In this document: positions 1 through 9,700 of the stretch, one piece after another
Layout: each line of letters opens with the position of its first letter
How positions within the stretch are numbered: position 1 is the stretch's first letter
Source: Psococerastis gibbosa
Taxonomy: Eukaryota; Arthropoda; Insecta; Psocodea; Psocidae
Length of the DNA stretch: 64,000 bases
Direction of reading: 5' to 3'
Assembly (NCBI GenBank): GCA_963971405.1
Contig: OZ020485.1
Location: 51,209,469 to 51,273,468, forward strand
Position numbers and translations under genes: made by a program
The notes under the pieces: generated by a model
Database searches by the model: none
Seen by the model: only the letters and a program-made list of their open reading frames with translations
Told to the model about the DNA's origin: nothing

Positions 1-303
1 AAAGTCTTGCGCATTTTGTTTAAGAGCCGCTTCCAGCTCTGAGTCGTCGACGACGTCGCTACGTTTCAGTCTCTCGGCTCTTCTCGCGTCTTCTTCAAGA
101 CGGATCTCGTGGTTGGACTTGTAACTGCCGGCTAGTTCGATTTGTGCAAGGGCCTGCTGGTATTTGCGTTCCATCGGTGTGAAAGTTTTGGTGATGAGGG
201 GTTTTCTTTCGATGCATACAGCGCTGACGAGATCCCATTTTGGTTGGGTGCTGTAGTTGCGGCAGCAGGCTGTAGAGTGCGGTGATGGAGGTGTGAGGAG
301 GCT
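1..303 (-). CDS. mRpL46: Mitochondrial ribosomal protein L46, partial (internal exon, cut by window edge)
   Basis: Read on the minus strand from a good acceptor (TTTTGCAG ending at 304) to base 1, this gives 101 open codons. They contain PKWDLVSAVCIERKPLI, then an acidic and basic helix with ELAGSYKSNHEIRLEEDARR, ending in LKQNAQDF at the window edge. This matches the N-terminal third of MRPL46, a Nudix-fold protein of the mitochondrial large ribosomal subunit: a W-L-L-A/V-C-ER-P start, then a helix with S-x-x-EIR/ELR. The first residues of the exon (SLLTPPSPHSTACCRNYSTQ) look like a mitochondrial targeting sequence. The initiating exon upstream (above 304) was not found, and the C-terminal Nudix part lies beyond the left edge. 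Family assignment is by recognition, not alignment. Confidence 0.8.
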
Positions 304-2183
304 CTGCAAAATAAGACCTGTCTGTTAGAATTGTAAAAAGACATCACATTCAAATATTAAATAAATAAGAACAGTACAGGTCTTATAGTGCAAGCGACGG
401 AAGTACGGTTCTACTTAATAACCACCCCCTGACGAATTATTAGAAGAACCCTGCTTCCACTGAGTGCCATTCAAGCTCCAGCCTTCTTATTGATCCTAAC
501 AAAATGACGTTAGATGCCATTGGCGTAAATTCCCAAAATTTCCGGGGGGCTTTAGGACCCCAAAACTTTGATTCATTACTAATTCATTTCTGAAGTCTCC
601 CCAGCAAATGATTTTTTCAATTATTTATTTATTTTTTATTATTTAATTTTTTTTAAATGTGTGAACTACATTATACGCTTAACTATTCAAGTTCAGTAAA
701 ACAAAAAAATTAACAAGTAAACTTTTGTCTTAGAAATTAAAAAAAGAATTGTTACAAGTTCTGACGCGCTCAGCGACCTAGTCGTCTCATTCTCTATATG
801 CATGACGGCCAAATTGCTGAATTCTGAATGATGGCACCAGGTGCAGAGAAAGGGGGATCGGGGGAGAAAAAATTGATATATAGGCCCAAATTAGTCAGGT
901 TTTACGCATGTTATTATGCCCCGGAGAACGGGGGATCCGGGGGCCTCCCCAGGAGAAAAAAATCGGTAAACAGGCCTAAATTAGTGAGGTTTTACGCATT
1001 AGCAGCACAGTTGATTTTGCCGACGAATAAACCCACCACTGAGGGGGGCCCGGGGTTTGAAGAAATAGGTCTGAAGTATTGGGGTCTTAAGCTTTTTGAG
1101 TAATATATTTTTTGTGAAAGTACCTGGTCAATATGTTGAATTTTTTAAAATGTCTTTCATGTAAAATAAGCATACCAAGAATTAATTCCCCTATCGTTAT
1201 TGTGGATACTATGCCTTTCGCCTCCATAAGGTCTTTGTCACCAGAAAAGCTGGGGGGGCAGGACCCCCCCCCCCTTTTTTACGCCAGTGGTTAGATCCGA
1301 TCTGGACCTGTTCCGCTATAGTGTTTAACTATGATGATGATAAGAACTAATATTATTAAGGGTTTAGGACTATAAGAAAAAAAACTTAATGCGCATTCTA
1401 AAATTTGTCCTATAATAATAATAATCCGTGTATTTTTTCTAAAAAAATTTACGCAAATACAAAGAAAGTTGAAGTGCCTGCCCCCTCATGCCAGCGGCGT
1501 GCGAGGGTAGGATCTGACATTTCAACTTGGCTATAGCGCTTACCGGTCGCTAACAAGAACCTTTAAGTTGAACCAAGCCCACGTATTTATTTAAAATACA
1601 ATAAATATGCTAGGAAACCCATTTAATATCGCCAAAAATTAAAAGAAATATTAGGATCGAGTAAGAAATAGAAATTCAGTGATAATAGTGAAAAATTTAA
1701 TACAAATGCCGTTATTTACCTACTATACGTATAACACCGAAGTACCTTCACATAAGTTATCGATGGGGAACAATGGGAGTTTACAAAGGAGTTAGTCAAA
1801 TCGGACTTTTCTTATAATGTCGGATACATAAACATAACGTTTGCTTCTTTCTTGCGGGCACTTTGCAGATTCTAATATGCTCTCAACAACGATATTTAAA
1901 ACTTACGTTATACCACCCTACCACAAACTATTGTAATATGCTGTTGACAAACAGACAAGACAGTAAAATACAAGCGGCTGACGTCAACAAGGGGTAGCAT
2001 TAGCGAGGAGGATGGACATGTAAAGCGAACGGATAGCGCGAGCAAAACGAACAAGGCCGAGATGAGATACAGGAACCACATCTCAGCAGAGTGGAACTAG
2101 TACCATAGGAATCACAAGTGGAGGATCACCCGGGAAAACACCGGTTTCTGCGCTACCCACAAAGCACTCATTTGCTAACAACA
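304..2183. other. Intergenic/intronic stretch without a recognised gene
   Basis: AT-rich, with no supportable exon. It may hold the first exon of mRpL46 or upstream exons of the EGF gene. Between 852 and 1000 an imperfect direct repeat is seen: a unit of about 60-70 bases, GGGGGATC...GAGAAAAA...TTTTACGCAT, occurs twice. This makes a short open frame at 828-1103 look repetitive rather than genic. C- and G-runs near 1255-1277 suggest degraded repeat DNA. Confidence 0.4.
852..1000. repeat. Two-copy imperfect tandem repeat
   Basis: Copy 1 at about 852-909 and copy 2 at about 929-1000 share GGGGGATC(C)GGGGG, GAGAAAAAA, AGGCC(C/T)AAATTAGT and GAGGTTTTACGCAT with small differences. The translated copies repeat RPKLVRFYA, but no other evidence supports a protein. 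Confidence 0.6.
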
Positions 2184-3428
2184 TCAGACTACCTTGGAGG
2201 CAGCGATGGCGGCCCTGCAGCCCAACTTGATAACCTCAGTGAATGCGGTATAGAGCGGGGCTTGCTCGGCGCCGTGCTGCAGCCCGCAGTCGTGGTGCTG
2301 CTGCTCCTCGTCCCGAAACTGTCTGATGGTGTCCAGCAGCTCGGTGTTCGGTCTCTCCTCCGCCATCAGAGTCCGCAGCTGGTCGTTGTAGTGCTCCACA
2401 ATAACAGACTCCACCGCCACTGTACACGCCATGGCTGCTTTCTCCCCCAGCAGGGCTGATCCTACAGGACCATAATAAATGTCAGTACATGCAGTATTGC
2501 ACTTGCTACATTTTCTAGCCATACTTCGCAGGTCTTGTCTTTCCAGTGAGAGACTTTCAATTTTAACACTTAATTGACTTTAGGCTCAAGGCATAGGTCG
2601 TGGGTTCAAGTCCCACCGAGTTGTATTTTCTTGATGCTCTATTTCAGATATTAAGTCCAAAAGAAGTCTCCACCGTTAATAAATAAGCGCTGTTCACCAA
2701 GCAGTAAGCTGCGCTCTACAAAGTAACCCCCCAACATGGCAAATATTGTCGGCTTGTCTCGTTGCCGAAGGAACTGGTGCCCTGAAATTGTGATATTAAA
2801 GCAAAATTGTAGCAAAAAGAATTGAAATAAATTAAGCACTGTTACTTGAAATGCATAAATAACTGTATATATTCAAACACAGACACACGGGTGTTTCATT
2901 TCAATCACTTCCTGGTCAGACCTCGTGATGTGTACTGACCTGCACCCAGTACGAAGCCTGCCACGTTCCAGAAGGGGTGTAGCGCGGTCGGTCTGACTCT
3001 GTACTTGACTATCAGCTCCTCAAACTTGAGCTTGTGGTGTTTTTCTTGCTCCCACATCTCCTTAATCACTGGTCCTACCCTTGTATTACCTACAACCAAC
3101 AGTTACATCACCACCAATGTCCTTAATGAGTCATTATTATACAAGGGTTCGGACTTGTAAAGTACCGCGGTATAGGTCACGCTAGGGTTGCGAGCCTATT
3201 CCTCCCTTCAATTTATAAATAAAATGTATAGTCTGCTGCAGTCAGGTTCCATTATTGTATATGCTTACCAAGAACCGCCATCTGACCAGCGTATATCCGG
3301 TCCGCGCCAAATTCGCCCGCATGGTCCACACGAATGATTGCAGCTAGTTCCGGGGAGATTTTGGCAGTTTGGCCAGACTTGGTCCCCGAGAGGGCAGCTC
3401 TCGAGGTGTGTAGACCACGACGTGCCAC
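2184..3428 (-). CDS. COQ7: Demethoxyubiquinone hydroxylase COQ7 (5-demethoxyubiquinone monooxygenase)
   Basis: Three exons join in phase: 3428-3269, 3089-2940 and 2461-2184 (TGA at 2186-2184). COQ7 is the di-iron hydroxylase of ubiquinone synthesis on the matrix side of the inner mitochondrial membrane. Exon 1 has the first ligand helix (IIRVDHAGEFGADRIYAGQM; E and H ligands), exon 2 has MWEQEKHH and RPTALHPFWNVAGF, and exon 3 has AMACTVAVESVIVEHYNDQL, then FRDEEQQHHDCGL, the last ligand pair. The two E-x-x-H repeats of the Coq7 family are intact and the C-terminus is at the usual place. The exon at 3428 begins after an acceptor (TGTAACAG) with no in-frame ATG. A start exon with the rest of the targeting peptide must lie upstream, and I did not find it. 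Upstream of exon 3 an in-frame open stretch (to 2522) is intron carrying SINE-like sequence, not coding. The gene lies on the strand opposite the EGF gene. Confidence 0.9.
2583..2625 (+). repeat. tRNA-like SINE fragment (B-box)
   Basis: GTGGGTTCAAGTCCCACC resembles a tRNA T-arm/RNA polymerase III B box inside the second COQ7 intron. A diverged relative (GCATAGGTCATGGGCTCAAGG) is at about 37959-37980. Just upstream (2502-2527) is GCTACATTTTCTAGCCAT, shared with the better SINE copy at 51.2 kb. No A box was clear here. Confidence 0.35.
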
Positions 3429-3670
3429 CTGTTACACAACAAACACCATTAAAGTATTGAATAAGATAAAGAAGTGGGTGAATAAAAGAGAGCAGCTCAT
3501 GTCGGAACGAAATACTAGACCCACTGGCCGAAGTGAAGTCCAAGTGTCATAGTTGGGTATTTTGTAATACCTCTGACCATCTTTTAATGACAATCCTGGC
3601 CAGTCCTAGCTTTCTGTGCAATCAGATGGTTATGGATACCAGTAAGTGACTGACAAATGTTATGTTTCAG

Positions 3671-5158
3671 GAATATGCAGGAACAAATGTCTAAATGGAG
3701 GCAAGTGCATTCAGAAAGATAGATGTAAATGTCCATCTGGTTACTACGGTCACAGATGTCAAGAAAGTAAGTATTTTAGTTAAGAATTTTAGGGCCATCG
3801 CCTTCAATTGGAGACTATTGTTCCGAATGCATATACATATCGTTTATTCTAGACCTCAAGTGTAGCTGTCCCCTTACGGCTTACACGAAGCAGAGCAAAA
3901 GATGTAAGTTCCACAGTTTTGAGAGGTCAATTACAGTACAGCGAAAAAGACAGGAACGGCTGTTCTCTTTGGGGTCAGGGTGGATTTTCCTACAATATTT
4001 AATTACAATAAAAAGTCCAAGTGCGTGCCATAAAGTCCCTTCGCAAAAACTAAATTCTAACAATAGTAAGTCTCCTGTTAAGTCATTTCCAAAAACTGAA
4101 TAGGAAATGATATGGGTCAAATATTAGTGCAGTCGGTTTTGTGCAGCGAAATGCGTGATCCAATGTCTCAACGGCGGCAAGTGCAAGGACACCAACAAGT
4201 GTCGGTGTCCGCCAGGCTTCAGCGGCGACCACTGCGAGGTCGTCGTGGCGTACCGGGCGTGCCGTCGGCCGTGCCGGCACGGCGAGTGCCAGGAAGACCG
4301 GACCTGTCTCTGTCACGACGGGTGGTCCGGCAAGTGGTGCCATCGCAGTAAGTACAAGTGCTCAGTTTCGTTACGACTATCGTCTTAACAGGCACGTCAA
4401 CAGAAATCTGTAGCTAAACCAAGTCAGCGCTTCACCCCCCCTTCAAAATGTTACACATAATATGTATGTATATCGTTTTTAGGAAACACTTAACTTCCGC
4501 AAATGCTATTCGATTTTCGTTAAACTTGACACAAAAATGTATCATGCAAATGTCATGATCAAGTTCGTTAACCAGCTTTATCCGCTGGTTTGTTGCAAGA
4601 TGGCGGCCGATTGAAACCTTACATAATTCATATCTCAGTTCTGTTAATATTGGTTGCAGAGGCATGAAATAAAATCTGACCGAAAGCCTGAATTTTTATC
4701 TTGCGCAAAGCTACATACCGTAGCGTTTTTAAACGGGGAAGGCGAGGTACAGCGGTTGTGCGAAATGTGTTTTGGTGTATTTAATAGAGCAATAGGTTAT
4801 CATTTATCAAAAAGGTTATATATAAAAAAAAAATTTATAAGGGAAGGTGAAACGGCCTCCCGAGAAGCGGGGTCTTCGTTTTTATGAAATCTCCCTACAC
4901 CTGATCAGCCAGAGCCGAAAGGGATTTCTCATCGTATAGCAGCCAAATATGGTCACTACCAACGGCAACTAGCGGGAACTAGCAGCATTCGGTTAATTTC
5001 CGATAGATGAAATATAATACTATAATATACGCAGTGTTTACAGCCTCAAAACTCTACTTTTCATGTGAAGTTCTAAATCAGCGATTATAATGTATTATAT
5101 TTTGTTTGATGGATTTTTTTTAGAGATTCGAGCGTCGCGGCGAATGGAAGAAACGTGA
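3671..5158 (+). CDS. shf: WIF1/Shifted-type secreted EGF-repeat protein, 3' exons only
   Basis: Exons 3671-3766 and 4147-4347 are both phase 1-1 with consensus donors (GTAAGT). They encode three EGF-like repeats: ICRNKCLNGGKCIQKDRCKC..., then VIQCLNGGKCKDTNKCRCPP, then CRRPCRHGECQEDRTCLC ending CHDGWSGKWCHR. A likely last exon, 5124-5158, adds KIRASRRMEET and a TGA. The order of compact EGF repeats followed by a short basic tail is that of WIF1 and insect Shifted, secreted proteins that bind Wnt or Hedgehog through an N-terminal WIF domain and glypicans through the EGF repeats. The WIF domain and signal peptide are not in view: the first visible exon starts at an acceptor, so earlier exons lie to the left. 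COQ7 may sit inside one of this gene's introns on the other strand. Other EGF proteins cannot be excluded. Confidence 0.7.
4429..4935 (-). repeat. Dispersed repeat, copy of parts of the 22.5-24.7 kb element
   Basis: This stretch, within the last intron of the EGF gene, is an inverted diverged copy of sequence at about 24000-24540 (shared: AAGATGGCGGCCGA..., GGTTAACGAAC, GATCAATTTTTGTG-type text) and at about 22850-22915 (shared: CTACACCT...AGAGCCGAAAGGGATTT). The copy is shorter than the other element. Confidence 0.7.
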
Positions 5159-5669
5159 AGTGCGGCAGCGTGAAGCCGATCACCCTAGTCTTTCAAGGCA
5201 CTGTACACATGAACGAGCGTCAGCTTCAAGTATACAATATAGTGTTTGTTTTATTTTTATACCTAATTAGTCTAGAATTTTTATGTATTATAACCAACAG
5301 TATTCAATATTAAAAGTTATGTTTTTATTCAGGTTCCAGCCGCTCGAATATATTGTCTAGCTTTAGCTTTCCTATCAGTCTCCAGCGAAGTAATTAGGGT
5401 TTCTATAACATGTTTGGTAGTGGTTCACTTTAGCTACTCTGACCACCATAATAGAGGGCACCAATGCCAGGGGCAGATGAGGAACCTACTTGGAACTCAA
5501 GAAAACGGCCCAGAATGAATGCAAACTAATCGATAGATTGCGACTGGAAAATAATTAAATTGCCAAATTTGGTTATTTAGCGTAAAAGAAACCCACTTCC
5601 GAAAAAATTAAAGGTAGGCGGTCATAAGTCATGTATTGACCATTTTAAAAATACAATGGTATTCTGAAC
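5159..5669. other. Stretch with no recognised gene
   Basis: Probable 3' UTR of the EGF gene at the start (TATTAAAAG and other AT-rich text), then AT-rich DNA with no recognisable exon or repeat. Confidence 0.3.
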
Positions 5670-6056
5670 TCAACTGTTGTAGTTGTGGTCAAAAAATGCA
5701 GGCACGGAGTAAGGGCGGTTCACACCAAGAAGCCTAATCACGCCCTTCCTAAATTGGGATGGTGTTAAAGTTGGAAGCCTTAGGAGGCTGGGTAGGTGGT
5801 TATACAACCTCGCACCTACATAAGTGGTGGGGTGTATTTCCCATGGCGGCTGTACGGTATTGCTTCTTGTGCAAGTCACCCCCACTCCGTGTCTGATGGT
5901 GGTGAGTTTCTGTATTAAAAGCATATTTGTGCAAGTGCCTACGAGGTAGGTATGGGGCAGGCACTTGTTGCTTGAGAACATTTTAAGTGGAAGGAACGAG
6001 TCAGAGTCTTGCAAATAAAACAGTCCTTGCTTTAAAAAATGTAAATTATGTTTCAA
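5670..6056 (-). pseudogene. LINE reverse-transcriptase C-terminal fragment
   Basis: An open frame of 128 codons whose C-terminal half reads VGARLYNHLPSLLRLPTL...FRKGVIRLL, the usual tail of many non-LTR retrotransposon polyproteins (V-G-x-K/R-x-YN-x-LP followed by F-K/R). No palm or YADD motif is present, so this is a 5'-truncated remnant. Its clade cannot be told from this tail. Confidence 0.55.
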
Positions 6057-6735
6057 ATTTTACGTTTAACTTTCATTTCCTTTGAGTTTTCATCCGACTA
6101 TGTGAATAGCGGTGTAGGTATCTAAAGTGAACTAGGATGTTATCATGGTAAATTAATTAATTCCTAGGCAAATGTGTCTCTTTATCTGAAAACGCAGTTG
6201 GCCAGTTAAGCTTGCTGACATTGCACATCTACAGTAAATTTGGCCGATTTCCATTAGCTTCTTAGGGATATTGCTCGCAGTCTTGCCTTTGCTTTGCAAG
6301 CCCACTCCCCATTTTGCCATATTCTCATGCAATCAGATTCAGATTTATATATTAACTAGCTCAAACTCTCAGTCAGGTATAAAAAAGTTTCAACAAATTA
6401 ATGTTTAAAATCCACAAATTTTGATTAATTGGAATTTAAATAAAATATTTAAAAGTCAACATACCACAGACGCCATTATTTGTATTTCACTATTTAGTAT
6501 TTTCAGTATTTTGTATTATGATTTTTATACGTGGTTTCAGAATGCATTTTCGTGTCAATAACTCTAATTCCACACCTTAATTTGTTTAATGAGGTTCTTT
6601 AGGGACAGTTTTGGTCACTAGGTTCGCTGACGACAAACCGATATCCATATTATTCAAAATGGCCGCCGTTTGTATGTAAAACTAAGCTCTTAGGATCTGT
6701 TTAATTCTTTTAATATTTTTTATAATACTTTTACT

Positions 6736-9700
6736 ATGCCTGGAGCTTATTGCGTTGCATATAATTGTAGCAATAGGGGTGGATTTCGATTTCCAAAAAA
6801 CGAAAAGATAAAGAAGAAGTGGATAACGGCAATACGCAGGAAAAACTTTACGCCGTCCATGTATTCCATGGTATGCAAAGACCATTTTATGCCAAGCGAT
6901 TTTATTAAAGAGAACGCATACGGAATTCCTCTGTTAATACACAGGTTGAAGCCTGGGTCTGTGCCATCTGTATTTAAGGTAATACCATACTTTTAGCACG
7001 AATGTTTACATTTAATGCACTGCATTAGCAATTTGATTTGGTCAGTCTCCTGCTGTATAAAATTTTACTATCAGGCTTTAATTATAATCCTTCCAATAAG
7101 TCTAATCCTAATTTTAGAATTAATATTAGCTGAAGACTCATGGTGAAAGCTTGCACCTACAAGACGATACATAGCATAGTGTATTGTAGCTGTAATGCAG
7201 CTCAACTAGAGAATAAAATCCCGGGACGGTTTTTCCAATCCCGGGATTCCGGGATTGGCTAGACTCAATCCCGGGATCCCGGGATCCCGAAACGGGATTA
7301 TGTATTTATCTACCATGTATGTCTTTACTCTTTAAACACAAAGTGCCATATTTCACAGGTGTTTTTTGCAACAAAAAAATAATTAACTTGAACTTGAACA
7401 AAAAATTTAATGTCGAAAATTAAACATACCCTTTCTACACGTTTTGCCGCAAGTTGATTCTTAAAAATAATAGAACGTCTAGTGTTTCATCATTTAAACG
7501 GCTCCTTATTTTTGTGCCTATGTATGCCGCCGCCGAGAAAGCCCTCTCGGGCTCGATTGATGTTGGAGGGATGGTCTTCAGCCAAATAAACGCTTTCTGT
7601 AAATTTGTTCCTCGGGGTTGTTGCCCGCCATCATATATGTTCATTTCTTTTTTTATAGTTTTTAAGAGGTCGCATGAGTAATCTTCCTTCATGGGAAGGA
7701 GGCTCTGTTTGATTGCCTCCTCCAGCTCATTTTTCATGGTTACCTTATTTGAAACCGGAACAGGGTTGGGTTTGGGTATGGCTTGGGGATCCTTACCAAC
7801 CATATGAGGTACCGGATCGTCTTCTGTGTTTGAAAGACCAACTCTTTTCACGAGAGACATTATTACTTTTCTGATGGTGGCTTTTGTTGGTTGAGCAAAA
7901 AGGGCAACTACTTTTTGGCCCACTTCATCAGCCTCAGGTTCATTTGCTGCTGGGTTTTGTAAGTATGCCAGCACTCCAGATAGATCGTTTCGCCGCCGTT
8001 CTGTAACCCGTTCCACTAAGGATTCAGTCATTGCAGTTGCAAAGGCCGTGTTTAATTTCCTTAACTTTTTGAACAGAAAAATAAGAGCCACATCTGCGGT
8101 GAATAAATTTGCGTCCGAACGACAGAAAGCTTCAACTGTCAACTTCACGGGCAACAGGACCTCTACCACCTCTGCAATTACATCAAAATCAGATTCCTCC
8201 AATTTAAATGGATGTTTTAAGTCGATTAAGGCCTTTTGGATGCTAGACTTCAGTTTGATGAATCGTTCAAGCATTGTAAAAAGGCTGTTCCATCTTGTTT
8301 TACAGTCCAGCAGTAAACTCAGGGGGGCTCCGTGTTCTGCAATCACATACGCTTCCAATATTGTGTCTACCTTTAAAGGCGATTTTTTAAAATATTTCAC
8401 AACTTTCCTGACCTTACAAATTACTTCTTTAATGTTCCGAAAAGTTGTCAATTTAGTCATCGAAGGTTCTTGCACCGTATCGTCAATAATAAATTGCCCG
8501 TCCGTACCATCACCATCGTCTTCGTCCTCACTACTTTCATTCGAATCGGCCAACGCAGGTGGCGTCGTTTCTGTCGACTTCCTTCCGTATAAAACATCTA
8601 AAACTGCTAAATGAACACCATGAGCAAAACAAACTTGATGCTCAGCTTCAACCAACCTCCCGACCTTCAGCATAACATTTGGACCGTCGGTCACGATGGC
8701 CACCACGTCTTTCTTAAGAGAGATTCCAAATAAGTCTAAGCGACTTTCTAAAAGTATCAGACAGTTTTCAGCAGTTAGGGAAACTTTAATCCTAACTAAA
8801 CCCAAACTCCACGATTTCTCTCCAGTATGAATGTTGACATTCATAAATCGTTTGTTTCCAGAAGAGGTCCACTCGTCGAATGTTAAACTGAAGCGTTGTC
8901 CCATTGCCTTATGGTGTGTCAGCTCGGCTTTTATTTTGGATCGCACAACCAAACTGTAGCTCATTACTTTGCTTCTAATAGTAGGTTCAGATTTAGGCAA
9001 GTTTGAAAAGCCCTTTGCCAGGAACAAATTGCGCAAGTCCTTAGATGTAACGAAAATCCTGAAGGGCATACCGTCAAGCGCTGTCATTCTAGCTAAAACA
9101 GCTTCTATACTTCCATCGTCTAGTGCTGGCAACATGTAATCGCTGATTTTTTGACGCTTGCTTGATGTAGAAGGGGAAGCTGTTGCTGGTGCGGCCGAGC
9201 CGCCGTCTTGTTTTTTTAGATTTAATTTATGTTTTGCCTCTAAGTGTACATGGAGGCCTTTCGTAGATCCTCCAAGAGTCTTGAGAATACTCTTACAAGT
9301 TTTGCACTGGGCACTTTTGCCGTCTGCAGCTATCAAGAAATGACTCCATGGAGACAATGGATCCGCATCTCTCTTGTGTTTAATAAACGAAGGATTGGGT
9401 TGACTCTAAAAAAAAAAATTAATTAATGCAACAATGCAACATCCACCTTACATGATTGTTAAACATACTACTTACTCAGTTCTCCAGTAGCTCCGAAAGA
9501 AACTTTTTAAATCTTATAAAAGACAATAATTATAGATAATAGGTTAGGGGCTAAGTGGTAGGTGTCGTTCCGGAGTCCGGACCTAAGATGATACTTATAC
9601 AACTCCAGACTCTAACGATGCAGATGCAGATCAGAGGCAAAACAACCGAACGCTTAATAAAACCAATAAGTGTTTGAATATTTTACTTACCATATTGATA

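Noticed and set aside
828-1103. Open frame of 91 codons with repeated RPKLVRFYA.
   Set aside because: It is explained by an imperfect DNA tandem repeat; no domain, splice or codon support.
2118-2459. Plus-strand open frame of 113 codons.
   Set aside because: It is the antisense shadow of COQ7 exon 3.
2462-2522. Extending COQ7 exon 3 upstream to the in-frame ATG at 2522 (MARKCSKCN...).
   Set aside because: The added residues come from SINE-like sequence also seen at 51.2 kb, and the acceptor at 2462 joins in phase to exon 2 and restores the family sequence LGAGSALLGE.
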